From NCBI RefSeq assembly GCF_025717605.1, contig NZ_JAJIRQ010000003.1, positions 248,001 to 312,000 of the forward strand: a stretch of DNA of 64,000 nt. Reading direction: 5' to 3'. The position numbers were made by a program, and so were the translations under genes. This stretch comes from Paucibacter sp. TC2R-5 (GTDB taxonomy: Bacteria; Pseudomonadota; Gammaproteobacteria; Burkholderiales; Burkholderiaceae_C). The notes under the pieces are model-generated. The model was not told where the DNA came from. It saw only the letters and a list, made by a program, of their open reading frames with translations, and did not search any database. The number at the start of each line of letters is the position of its first letter. The stretch's first letter is position 1. Shown piece by piece: positions 53,721-62,268 of the stretch.

Positions 53721-54625
53721 CGCCACTTCGTTAACAACCAGACCCCGCTGAGCACCAGCAAAGTCCCCGCCGCCACCCAGGGCGTGAACGGCTCGCCCAG
53801 AATCACCGCGCCCATCAAAATCGTCGACATCGGCCCAATCATGCCGGTCTGCGCCGCCAGTGTGGCACCCAGACGCTCGATCGCCATCATCACCATCAAG
53901 ACCGGCGCGAAGGTACACAGGGTGGCATTCAGCAGCGACAGCCACAAGACCTGCGGCGCCACCGCGAAGGCCGAGCTCAGCGGCCGCAAGACCAAGAACT
54001 GCGCGATGCACAGCAGGCAGGCGACCGTGGTGGCCAGGCCGGTCAGGCGCAGGGCCCCAAGGCGCTTGACCTCCTCGCCGCTGTAGAGCAAGTAGATCGC
54101 ATAGCTGATCGCGCTGCCGAACACCAGGGCCGCGCCCAGCAACGCGTCGGCCCCCTGCAGATGCAGTTCCTGGCCAAACACCAGCAACACACCGGCATAG
54201 CTGATGGCCAGGGCTACGAGTTGGCGCGCCGTCACCCGGCGCTTGAACAAGAGCCAGCCGAGTAGCAAGACGATGGTCGGGTTCAGGTAAAGAATCAGGC
54301 GCTCGAAGCTGGCGCTGATATAGGCCAAGCCGGCGAAATCCAAAAAGCTGGCCAGGTAATAACCGCTGAAGCCCAGACCCATGACGGCCATCCAGTCGCG
54401 CCTGGTGAGCGCCGCCTTGCCCCGCCCAGCCCAGAGTGCCAGCGCCACAAACAGCGGCAGGGCAAACAGCATGCGCAACATGATCAGGGTGACGGCGTCG
54501 ACGCCGTGGCGATAGGCCAGCTTGACAATGATGGCCTTGCCGGAGAAGGCCACCGCCCCGAGCATCGCCAAGACAAGGCCGGGCCACAAGGGCGCAACAG
54601 GCCTGGAGGGAGCGAGAGGAGTCAT
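53717..54625 (-). CDS. DMT superfamily EamA-type transporter
   Basis: This is a 302-residue ten-helix membrane protein with two EamA repeats: residues about 10-145 (VLAMLGAVAFSGKAIIVKLA, SFLDFAGLAYISASFERLIL) and about 160-295 (LLGAALVFGSAISYAIYLLY, GPMSTILMGAVILGEPFTPW). It exports metabolites or amino acids; the substrate is unknown. The start at 54625 (MTPLAPSRPVAPLWPG) is used because the longer frame upstream has no helix pattern. Its stop codon lies in the TTAA edge of the inverted-repeat element. Confidence 0.88.
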   Translation of the reverse strand: MTPLAPSRPVAPLWPGLVLAMLGAVAFSGKAIIVKLAYRHGVDAVTLIMLRMLFALPLFVALALWAGRGKAALTRRDWMAVMGLGFSGYYLASFLDFAGLAYISASFERLILYLNPTIVLLLGWLLFKRRVTARQLVALAISYAGVLLVFGQELHLQGADALLGAALVFGSAISYAIYLLYSGEEVKRLGALRLTGLATTVACLLCIAQFLVLRPLSSAFAVAPQVLWLSLLNATLCTFAPVLMVMMAIERLGATLAAQTGMIGPMSTILMGAVILGEPFTPWVAAGTLLVLSGVWLLTKWR

Positions 54626-54925
54626 TGCCCCGATTCTAGTTTGCAGCCTTGTACTCAGCGAGCAGCCCCGCCAACAGCCCCGCACAGCGGCAATATTTCG
54701 CACTTGTTGCGGCAACTTTGCACCGACCCGCATTTGCGCCTCAGACTCACAAAAGCAAAGCCGATAGCAGCAGGTGCCGGCCACGCTGATTGCATTGCAG
54801 CGGGCGGGTACAGCCACAAGCGAAAGTCGAACCTGCGCGCTTAAAGGCCACAAGCATTGAGGACCGGGTTCGGCTTCGAAAATAGCCCGTCGCATCAGCG
54901 GCCGGCAAACGGGGGGGGGTTAGGA
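54626..54925. other. 300-bp divergent intergenic region with a poly-G tract
   Basis: This spacer separates the EamA and diguanylate cyclase genes, which diverge, so it should contain both promoters. The only distinct structure I see is a run of nine G at 54911-54919, six bases upstream of the cyclase ATG and next to its weak ribosome-binding site (TAGGA). No RNA gene or riboswitch fold was recognised. Confidence 0.6.
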
Positions 54926-55975
54926 ATGAAATACCACGACAGCATGGCGCGCAGCGCCGAGCATCTGCGCGCCGCGTTGCCCTTGATGACCAAGCAGCGG
55001 GCTGCACTGCATCCGGCCAGTTATGCCGTTTGGTATGAGTTCGTCAGCGGCAGCAACCCCAAGCTGAATCAGGCCCTGCAAATCCACACCGCAGGCGGCA
55101 ACACGCTGGACGAGGCGCAAACCTGGGCCCTGTACCGCGAGCATGTCTGTGACCTAGACCCGGCTCTGGGCGGCAAGATTGCCGACGGCTTCAGCCAAGT
55201 GCTCGACTCCATGGCCACATCAGCAGCCCAAGCAGGCCAGGAATCCGCCCGCTTTGACAACTCCCTGTCGGCCTGGGTCGAACAGCTTTTGAGCAACCCA
55301 CCGGCGCAGACACAGGCCGATGTGCTGCAGGAACTGCTCAGTGGCACACGCGAAATACGCGGCGCTTTGAGCGAGTTGCAGCAGCGCCTGGACAGCAGCC
55401 AGGGAGAGATCCACAGTCTGCGCGAAGAGGTGCAGCGGGCCCGAGGCGAGGCCTTGCTCGATGCCTTGACCGGCTTGGCCAATCGGCGCGCCTTTGATCA
55501 GCATCTGCAGCAATGCACCAGCAATCCGCCCGGCGACAGCGCCCTCGCCCCTTGCTTGGTGCTGGGCGATATCGATTTCTTCAAGCAGGTCAACGACAGC
55601 TATGGCCATGCTTTCGGCGACCGCGTCTTGCGGGCGGTGGCTCAAACCTTGAAAGGCGTGGCGGCGCAGGCTGATAAAGGGCAAGAAACCACAATTGCGG
55701 CCCGCGTCGGCGGCGAAGAATTCGCGATGCTGCTGCCCAGCGGCAATTTGCAGCAAGCTCAGGCCATGGCCGAGACCATGCGCAGCTGCGTGGCGGCCAG
55801 CCGCATCCGGCGCGGCGACACCGAACAAGACATCAGACGCGTCACGATTTCCCTGGGCGTCACCCAGCTGCGAGCCGGCGAATGCGCTGAAACCTTCTTC
55901 AAGCGTGCCGACCGCGCCCTCTACGCCTCCAAACATACCGGCCGCAACTGCGTCACCGTGCTCGCCGCCGCTTAA
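54926..55975 (+). CDS. Diguanylate cyclase (GGDEF domain)
   Basis: This is a 349-residue cytoplasmic protein: an alpha-helical N-terminal region of unknown family (about 1-150), a coiled coil (about 155-175, SELQQRLDSSQGEIHSLREE) and a GGDEF domain (about 178-345). The active-site loop is intact as GGEEF (262-266) and the metal-binding LGDIDFFKQVNDSYGHAFGD is present, so it should make c-di-GMP. The inhibitory I-site RxxD is absent, so product inhibition may be weak. The ATG is preceded by TAGGA and a poly-G run. No neighbouring partner. Confidence 0.92.
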   Translation: MKYHDSMARSAEHLRAALPLMTKQRAALHPASYAVWYEFVSGSNPKLNQALQIHTAGGNTLDEAQTWALYREHVCDLDPALGGKIADGFSQVLDSMATSAAQAGQESARFDNSLSAWVEQLLSNPPAQTQADVLQELLSGTREIRGALSELQQRLDSSQGEIHSLREEVQRARGEALLDALTGLANRRAFDQHLQQCTSNPPGDSALAPCLVLGDIDFFKQVNDSYGHAFGDRVLRAVAQTLKGVAAQADKGQETTIAARVGGEEFAMLLPSGNLQQAQAMAETMRSCVAASRIRRGDTEQDIRRVTISLGVTQLRAGECAETFFKRADRALYASKHTGRNCVTVLAAA

Positions 55976-56165
55976 GCAAAGCTGAGCGCACTGCAACGGG
56001 GGGAAAGTCCTGACAACAGTCTGCGCCAACTGGCCCGAGTTACCCCTACACTCAGCGCACCGGAATCCGCCTCAGCACCATGCAAATCAGCGCCACAACA
56101 ACCAGCGCCTTATGGTCGAACAGCAAGCCTCAGCGCTTGCGAACTCAGCCCGAGGAACGAACCTG

Positions 56166-57731
56166 ATGTTTGAGCGCGCTTCGCTTCGCTATGCGGTAGT
56201 CATCGCTCTGTTGATTGGTCTGCTGGTGCCCACCGCCGTGGCGCTGTTCCTGGACGCGCAATCGACCCGCAGCACGGCCAAAGAGATTTTGCACAAAGAC
56301 CTGGAGCGCATCACGCAGGTGATGGCGCTGTCGCTGGCGGAACCGGTCTGGCAGGTCTCGCCCGATTTGGCCGAACCGATGATCAAGGCGCAAGGCGACG
56401 ACCCCCGCTTCATCTCGGTGGTGGTGCGCGAGCAATCGACGGCCGCGCCCTTTCAAGAGCAGCGCTGGCCCGAACGAGCCAGTGACCCCGACCTGACCCT
56501 CAGCAAGACCCTCCCAGTCAAACGCGACGGCCGCCAGATTGCTGAGCTGACCATTGAGATGAGTGCGGGGCCCTTGGTGGCAGCCAAACAGGCCGATATG
56601 GTGCGCACCATCTGGCGCAGCGTGCTGACCCTGACCTCCTCGTCTATCTTGATTCTGTGGGTGATGCGCCGCCGGGTGCTGGCCCCGATGACACAGCTGA
56701 CGCAGGCTGCCGAAGAACTCGCCGCCGGCAAGCTGGAAAAGCCGCTGGCCCTGGGCGGCCACGACGAAATTGCGCGCGTGGGCCTGGCGATGGAGCGCAT
56801 GCGGCAATCCTTGCTCACCGCCTTTGAAGCGCTGCGCCAACATGCCAGCACGCTGGAAGAACAGGTCGAGCAGCGCACCACCGAGTTGACCGCCAGCAAT
56901 AGCGAGTTGACCGAGGCGCTCTCCCATCTGAAGACGGCGCAACATGAGCTGGTGGAGTCGGAGAAGCTGGCCTCGCTGGGTCGTTTGGTGGCCGGCGTTG
57001 CGCATGAATTGAACACACCGCTGGGCAACTCGCTGACCGTGGTGTCCTCGCTCGAGGACAGATACAAAGCCTTGGAAGAAATGCTGCAAGGCAATACGCC
57101 GATGCGGCGCAGCTTGCTGGAAGACCTGGTGCGCGATACCCGGCGTGGCCAGGACATCTTGCAACGCAATGTGCAGAAAGCCGCCGATCTAGTCCGCGAC
57201 TTCAAACAAGTGGCGATCGATCAAACCACCGACCTGCGGCGTGACTTCGAGTTAGCCCGTGTGGTCGAAGACGTGTTGATCATGGTCGAGCCCAGCTTCA
57301 AGCACACGCCCTTCGTCATCAAGACCGAGCTTGACGCTGGACTCAAGATGAACAGCTACCCCGGCTCGCTCGGCCAAGTGCTGACCAATCTCTTGATCAA
57401 CGCGCTGGTGCATGGCTTCGAGGGCAAGACCAAAGGGCTGGTCATGATTCGCTGCGCACAACTGGGCAGCGATGAGGTGGAACTGAGCATCAGCGATGAC
57501 GGCCGCGGCATGGATGAGTCGGTTCGCAGGCGCATCTTTGACCCCTTCTTCACCACCAAGCTTGGCACTGGTGGTTCCGGCCTGGGCATGCACATCGTGC
57601 ACAACATCGTCACCAATGTCTTGGGCGGTCAGATCGAAGTCATCAGCTCACCCGGCAACGGTGCGCGCATGATGATCCGCCTGCCGACGGTGGCGCCCGA
57701 GCGTGGCGGGGCGGAAGCTTCGCTGCACTGA
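56166..57731 (+). CDS. Orphan sensor histidine kinase
   Basis: This is a 521-residue membrane-bound kinase: TM1 (about 8-29), a periplasmic sensor (about 30-150), TM2 (about 151-167), HAMP, a coiled coil, the HisKA domain with phosphoacceptor H280 in GVAHELNTPLGN, and a HATPase with LINALVHGF (N box), SDDGRGMDESV (G1) and GGSGLGMHIVHNIV (G2). It is of the LasA/ArcB-like family whose H-box reads HELNTPLG. No response regulator is encoded nearby. The start at 56166 has GAGGA 9 bases upstream. Convergent with carbonic anhydrase, 12 bp apart. Confidence 0.92.
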   Translation: MFERASLRYAVVIALLIGLLVPTAVALFLDAQSTRSTAKEILHKDLERITQVMALSLAEPVWQVSPDLAEPMIKAQGDDPRFISVVVREQSTAAPFQEQRWPERASDPDLTLSKTLPVKRDGRQIAELTIEMSAGPLVAAKQADMVRTIWRSVLTLTSSSILILWVMRRRVLAPMTQLTQAAEELAAGKLEKPLALGGHDEIARVGLAMERMRQSLLTAFEALRQHASTLEEQVEQRTTELTASNSELTEALSHLKTAQHELVESEKLASLGRLVAGVAHELNTPLGNSLTVVSSLEDRYKALEEMLQGNTPMRRSLLEDLVRDTRRGQDILQRNVQKAADLVRDFKQVAIDQTTDLRRDFELARVVEDVLIMVEPSFKHTPFVIKTELDAGLKMNSYPGSLGQVLTNLLINALVHGFEGKTKGLVMIRCAQLGSDEVELSISDDGRGMDESVRRRIFDPFFTTKLGTGGSGLGMHIVHNIVTNVLGGQIEVISSPGNGARMMIRLPTVAPERGGAEASLH

Positions 57732-57743
57732 TGAGCTAAGGAT

Positions 57744-58445
57744 TTAGGCCTTGGGCGCCCAGGCGTCATCGATTTCATTGAACAGGGCGCCAGGGTCTTC
57801 GGCATGCGCTCGGTAAGGTCCGGTACCGCTGTGTTCGGCGCTAGAGGCCGGCACAAAGCGCCCCAGATTGACGTCAAACACATTGACCTCGCCGGCCTCG
57901 ATCACGCAGTGCCAACCGTGCAAGGCGATCTGCCCCGCCTCGACACGCGAGCGCACCATCGGGTAGTCCATCAGCCGCTCCAGCTGCAGCACCACCGAGC
58001 GCTCCTCGGTGCGCCGCAGCGCTTCATCGCTGAGCTGCACTGGCAAGGTCGCCTCGCGGCCCAGTTCCAGCCAGGACTTCAAATTGGTGGCCTCGGCGGG
58101 CACCTCTCCGTACAAGGCGCGGATACCGCCGCAATGGCTGTGGCCGCAGACGATGATGTGCTGGACATGCAGGGCAAGCACCGCATATTCAATCGCGGCG
58201 GCGGTGCCGTGCAGGCCGCTGGAGCCGTCATAGGGCGGCACAAAAGCGCCGACGTTTCTGACCATGAAGAGCTCGCCCGGGCCAGCGCCGGTCAGCATAT
58301 AGGGCACCAGACGCGAGTCGGAGCAGCCGATGAAGAGCGTGGTCGGATGCTGGCCCTGATCGACCAGATCCTTGAACTGCGCCTGATACTGCGGGAAGTA
58401 GTCGGTGTTGAACCGGCGCAGACGGGTCAGTAGTTCGTCGCTCAT
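57744..58445 (-). CDS. Beta-class carbonic anhydrase
   Basis: This is a 233-residue zinc enzyme interconverting CO2 and bicarbonate. Ligands and catalytic dyad are present: C41, D43 and R45 in FIGCSDSRLVP, and H102 and C105 in VCGHSHCGGIRAL. Two C-terminal segments (WHCVIEAGEVNVFDV) match plant-type/Can-like enzymes. It starts 16 bp after the parvulin gene stop and could be read through from the nar operon, or have its own promoter. Confidence 0.94.
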   Translation of the reverse strand: MSDELLTRLRRFNTDYFPQYQAQFKDLVDQGQHPTTLFIGCSDSRLVPYMLTGAGPGELFMVRNVGAFVPPYDGSSGLHGTAAAIEYAVLALHVQHIIVCGHSHCGGIRALYGEVPAEATNLKSWLELGREATLPVQLSDEALRRTEERSVVLQLERLMDYPMVRSRVEAGQIALHGWHCVIEAGEVNVFDVNLGRFVPASSAEHSGTGPYRAHAEDPGALFNEIDDAWAPKA

Positions 58446-58461
58446 AGCCTGACCCTGAAAT

Positions 58462-59310
58462 TCACTGCAACAGCGGTGAGTCCGCCGTATCCAGTTCGAG
58501 CCCCAGCAGTTCCGCCTCACCCGCCAGCAAGCTCAGGTACTGGCGCAGCGCCGTCATATAGGCCTGCTGGCGCAAGACCTGCCCGATCGCGCCCTTGACG
58601 GACTCGAACTGCTGGGCCACCCCGGCCTCGCGGGCCAGCACCTGGATGATGTGAAAGCCAAAGCGCGTGGTGATCAGGCGCGGCAGCACGCCGATATGGG
58701 CGTTCGCTTCGTCTTGCGCGAACAAGGCTGAGGCGAACTCGGGCGCGCAGTCCTGTGCCTCCAGCCAGCCCAGATCGCCACCCTCCGCCCCGCTTGGGCA
58801 GTTGGAGTTTTCGGCTGCGGCCGTGGCAAATGCGGGGCTGTTCAGCGCTTCGCAGCGCAGCGTCACCAGCAAGGCCTCGGCCCGCCCACGCAGCGCCGGC
58901 ACGTCGACACCCGGCGTTACGGCAAACAGAATATGTTTGGCCTGAACCTTTTCGCCGACATGGTAGCGGGCCGGATGGGCGTCGAAATAGCGTTTACAGC
59001 TGGCCTCGTCGGGCTCGGGCAATTGCAGCTCGCGCTCCAGCAGGGCCAGCGTCGCATCGGACGCCGCCTCGCTCAGCACGCCGTCCAGCGAAGGTAAGTC
59101 ACCGACCGCCAGCAAGCCCTTACGCTGCGCAGCCTGGCGCAGCAACTCGCTATAGGCCCGTTGGCGCAGCGCCTCCGGGTCGGGCGACTCGCCTTCACCA
59201 TGCAAGGGCACGCCGTTGACCATCGCCACGGCCACCTTGACATCGTCAACGGCCGGCGCCGCGCTGGCGCAGCCGCAGCTCCCGCCGCCACATCCTTGTT
59301 CTTGGCTCAT
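58462..59310 (-). CDS. Parvulin-type peptidyl-prolyl isomerase associated with the nitrate reductase operon
   Basis: This is a 282-residue protein. The rotamase domain covers about 115-225 (VQAKHILFAVTPGVDVPALR, PSGAEGGDLGWLEAQDCAPE, TRFGFHIIQVL). It resembles NifM/PpiC. The N-terminus starts MSQEQGCGGGSCGCAS, a short Cys-Gly cluster that may bind metal. There is no signal peptide, so it is cytoplasmic and could assist folding of NarG or NarH. It lies 18 bp after narI on the same strand, in the position common for betaproteobacterial nar operons. Confidence 0.88.
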   Translation of the reverse strand: MSQEQGCGGGSCGCASAAPAVDDVKVAVAMVNGVPLHGEGESPDPEALRQRAYSELLRQAAQRKGLLAVGDLPSLDGVLSEAASDATLALLERELQLPEPDEASCKRYFDAHPARYHVGEKVQAKHILFAVTPGVDVPALRGRAEALLVTLRCEALNSPAFATAAAENSNCPSGAEGGDLGWLEAQDCAPEFASALFAQDEANAHIGVLPRLITTRFGFHIIQVLAREAGVAQQFESVKGAIGQVLRQQAYMTALRQYLSLLAGEAELLGLELDTADSPLLQ

Positions 59311-59328
59311 AGCAACCTCCTCTAACTA

Positions 59329-60051
59329 TCAATGCTGTTGCGGCTGGTTATGGCCAGGCGGCAGCGACAAACGCCGGCTGCGCACCATCTGGTAAGGCCG
59401 GAACAGATAGGCGACCGTACCGAAGCCGCTCCACACATGCACCAAGCGGGTGAAGGGGAAGACCAGGAACACCGTCATGCCCAAGAACATATGCAGCTTG
59501 AAGACCCAAGAGGCATGGGCCAGCAACTCAACGCCGCCGGACTGGAAGGTCACGATACGCTGGGCCCAACCAGCCAGATTCATCATCATGCCGCCGTCCA
59601 GATGTTGCGCCGACAAGGGGATGGTCGCCAGACCCAGGGCCAGCTGAATCCACAGCAAGACCAACAACAGGATGTCGCTGGTCTTGGAGTTGATGCGGAT
59701 GCGCTCATCGCTCAGGCGCCGATGCAAGAGGATGGAGACGCCGGCAAAGCCCAGCACGCCTGCGATGCCGCCGCTGATCATCGCCATCAGCTGCTTGTTG
59801 CCGGCACTGATGAAATGCTCGTACATGAAATGCGGCGTCAACATGCCGAAGGTGTGGCCGAAGAACAGGAACAGCACGCCGACATGAAACAGATTGCTGC
59901 CCCAGCGCAGCGAGCCCGCGCGCAGCAGCTGCGAGGAATCGCTCTTCCAGCTGTATTGGTCGCGATCAAAGCGCAAGAGGCTGCCGACCAGAAAGACGGC
60001 CAGGCAGATATAGGGGTAGATGCCAAACAAGGCGAAATCGAGAGAGTTCAT
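59329..60051 (-). CDS. narI: Respiratory nitrate reductase subunit gamma (cytochrome b)
   Basis: This is a 240-residue membrane cytochrome b that oxidises quinol and passes electrons to NarH. It has five helices. Likely heme-ligating histidines are in HVGVLFLFFGHTFGM and in the C-terminal WVFKLHMFLGMTVFLVFPFT then RLVHVWSG. The start overlaps the narJ stop (ATGA). Length is a little above E. coli NarI (225). Confidence 0.95.
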   Translation of the reverse strand: MNSLDFALFGIYPYICLAVFLVGSLLRFDRDQYSWKSDSSQLLRAGSLRWGSNLFHVGVLFLFFGHTFGMLTPHFMYEHFISAGNKQLMAMISGGIAGVLGFAGVSILLHRRLSDERIRINSKTSDILLLVLLWIQLALGLATIPLSAQHLDGGMMMNLAGWAQRIVTFQSGGVELLAHASWVFKLHMFLGMTVFLVFPFTRLVHVWSGFGTVAYLFRPYQMVRSRRLSLPPGHNQPQQH

Positions 60052-60734
60052 GGTCGCACTCCTTCCTGATGGGGGGCTGTTTTTCTGACGATATGAATTG
60101 GCTGAGGCGCACCGGGCTTGCTCTGACCTTTGGACGAGCAACCATCAAAGGCGGCCGGCTCTTGCCAAGCCTCATCAAGCGCCTCGTCAACGGTGATTTG
60201 CACCGCCTGCGGCTTCTCACCGGCCAACTCCAAAACCGCGCCAATCGCGGCGGCATAGGGGTTGTCACGTTTGATCAGGCCGCTATGGATGGCGTTCAGA
60301 ATATGCGCCATCTCGGCCAGAAAAGCCTTGGCCGTCTCGGGTGGTTGGGTGGACGCGAACTCCAAGACCACCGGCAAGTAATCCGGTAGCTCACTGGCTT
60401 CAAAAAACATGCCGCCGGCGGCGTAGGTCTGCTGCAGGTCGATCAAAGCCGGCCCACGGTCGCGCGAGTCGCCATGTACATGCTCGAACATATGCAGGCT
60501 GGTCGCGCGGCCCCGATCAAAACTCTCGACATAGCGGGCTTCGACTTCGTAGGCGTCGCCTTGCTGCAGCGTCCCCATCAAGGCCTTCATTTCCGCCAGA
60601 CGGGCGGGGCTCAAGGCGCCCTCCTCCGTCAGCACGGCAAACAGCTCCGGCAAGGCTGCGCGCATTTCGGCGTGCGGATAGTCGAGCAAACGGGCCAATA
60701 CGCGGCAGGACTTAGAAAAAATCGATGTTTTCAT
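60048..60734 (-). CDS. narJ: Nitrate reductase molybdenum cofactor assembly chaperone
   Basis: This is a 228-residue TorD/NarJ-family chaperone needed for insertion of the molybdenum cofactor into NarG. The conserved YVESFDRGRATSLHMFEHVH and GPALIDLQQTYAAGGM segments are clear. A C-terminal hydrophilic extension after about residue 190 is longer than in E. coli. It is not part of the final enzyme. It starts 10 bp after the narH stop. Confidence 0.95.
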   Translation of the reverse strand: MKTSIFSKSCRVLARLLDYPHAEMRAALPELFAVLTEEGALSPARLAEMKALMGTLQQGDAYEVEARYVESFDRGRATSLHMFEHVHGDSRDRGPALIDLQQTYAAGGMFFEASELPDYLPVVLEFASTQPPETAKAFLAEMAHILNAIHSGLIKRDNPYAAAIGAVLELAGEKPQAVQITVDEALDEAWQEPAAFDGCSSKGQSKPGAPQPIHIVRKTAPHQEGVRP

Positions 60735-60744
60735 TTGCTCTGCC

Positions 60745-62268
60745 TCAGACGGTCGCTTTGATCGGAATCGTGCGCTTCTTGGGGCCACCGAAGAGGCTGG
60801 TCTCGGTCTGCCCGTCGGAGCAGCCATTGCCGAAGCTGAAGCCGCAGCCGCCGCGCACATCAAAGGTGTTCTCCGCATATTCGCGGTGCGTGGTCGGGAC
60901 CACGAAGCGATCCTCATAGTTGGCAATCGCCATGGTCTGGTACATGTCCTCGACCTCGTGCTTGAGCAGACCAACCTGATCCAGCACCGCCTTGTTCTCG
61001 ACGCCGTCCACATGCTTGCTGCGCTGATAGGCGCGCATCGCCAGCATCCGCTCCAAGGCCCGCTCGACCGGTGGCACGTCGCCGGCCGTCAGCAAATTGG
61101 CCAGGTACTGGACCGGAATGCGCAACTGCTTGACGTCCGGGATCTGACCATTGATACCGAGCTGACCCGAATTGGCAGCAGCGCTGATTGGAGAGAGCGG
61201 TGGCACATACCAGACCATAGGCAGCGTGCGGTACTCAGGGTGCAGCGGCAGCGCCACCTTCCACTCGACCGCCATCTTGTAGACCGGGCTCTTGCGGGCA
61301 GAGGCCATCCAGGCGTCGGGGATGCCGTCCTTGCGCGCCTGTTCGATCACCTTGGGATCGTTCGGGTCGAGGAAGATATCCAGCTGCGCTTGGTACAGAT
61401 CCTTGTCATTGACGACGCTGGCGGCCTCTTGAATGCGGTCTGCGTCATACAGCAGCACGCCCAGGTAACGGATTCGTCCGACGCAGGTTTCCGAACACAC
61501 GGTCGGCTGGCCGGCCTCGATGCGGGGATAGCAGAAGATGCACTTCTCGGCCTTGCCCGACTGCCAGTTGTAGTAAATCTTCTTGTAAGGGCAGCCCGAC
61601 ACGCACATGCGCCAGCCGCGGCATTTGTCCTGGTCGATCAAGACGATGCCGTCTTCCTCGCGCTTGTAGATCGAGCCCGAGGGGCAAGACGCCACGCAGG
61701 CCGGGTTCAGGCAATGCTCGCACAGGCGCGGCAAATACATCATGAAGGTGTTTTCGAACTGACCGTACATCTCCTTCTGTACATTCTCGAAGTTCTGATC
61801 CTTGCTGCGCTTGGCGAACTCGCCGCCGAGAATTTCTTCCCAGTTCGGACCCCATTCGATCTTCTCCATGCGCTTGCCGGTGATCAGGCTGCGCGGGCGG
61901 GCGGTCGGCGGCGCCTTCGACTTCGGCGCCGACTGCAGATGGTCATAGTCGAAGGTGAAGGGCTCGTAATAGTCGTCGATCTCGGGCAAGTTGGGGTTGG
62001 AGAAGATGCGCATCAGCAACTTCCACTTGCCGCCCTGGCGCGGCTCGATCGCGCCATTGGCCTTGCGGTGCCAGCCGCCGTTCCAGCGGTCCTGGTTCTC
62101 CCATTCCTTCGGGTAGCCGATGCCGGGCTTGGTCTCAACATTGTTGAACCAGGCGTATTCGACGCCGGGGCGATTGGTCCAGACGTTCTTGCAGGTGACC
62201 GAACAAGTGTGGCAACCAATGCACTTGTCCAGGTTCAGCACCATGCCGATTTGAGCGCGTACTTTCAT
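60745..62268 (-). CDS. narH: Respiratory nitrate reductase subunit beta
   Basis: This is a 507-residue iron-sulfur subunit that carries electrons from NarI heme to NarG. The four cluster motifs are present: CIGCHTCSVTC near the N-terminus, CEHCLNPACVASCPSG, CRGWRMCVSGCPYKK (Trp in place of a Cys, giving the [3Fe-4S] cluster) and CIFCYPRIEAGQPTVC with later C residues. Its start overlaps the narG stop (ATGA). Confidence 0.97.
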   Translation of the reverse strand: MKVRAQIGMVLNLDKCIGCHTCSVTCKNVWTNRPGVEYAWFNNVETKPGIGYPKEWENQDRWNGGWHRKANGAIEPRQGGKWKLLMRIFSNPNLPEIDDYYEPFTFDYDHLQSAPKSKAPPTARPRSLITGKRMEKIEWGPNWEEILGGEFAKRSKDQNFENVQKEMYGQFENTFMMYLPRLCEHCLNPACVASCPSGSIYKREEDGIVLIDQDKCRGWRMCVSGCPYKKIYYNWQSGKAEKCIFCYPRIEAGQPTVCSETCVGRIRYLGVLLYDADRIQEAASVVNDKDLYQAQLDIFLDPNDPKVIEQARKDGIPDAWMASARKSPVYKMAVEWKVALPLHPEYRTLPMVWYVPPLSPISAAANSGQLGINGQIPDVKQLRIPVQYLANLLTAGDVPPVERALERMLAMRAYQRSKHVDGVENKAVLDQVGLLKHEVEDMYQTMAIANYEDRFVVPTTHREYAENTFDVRGGCGFSFGNGCSDGQTETSLFGGPKKRTIPIKATV

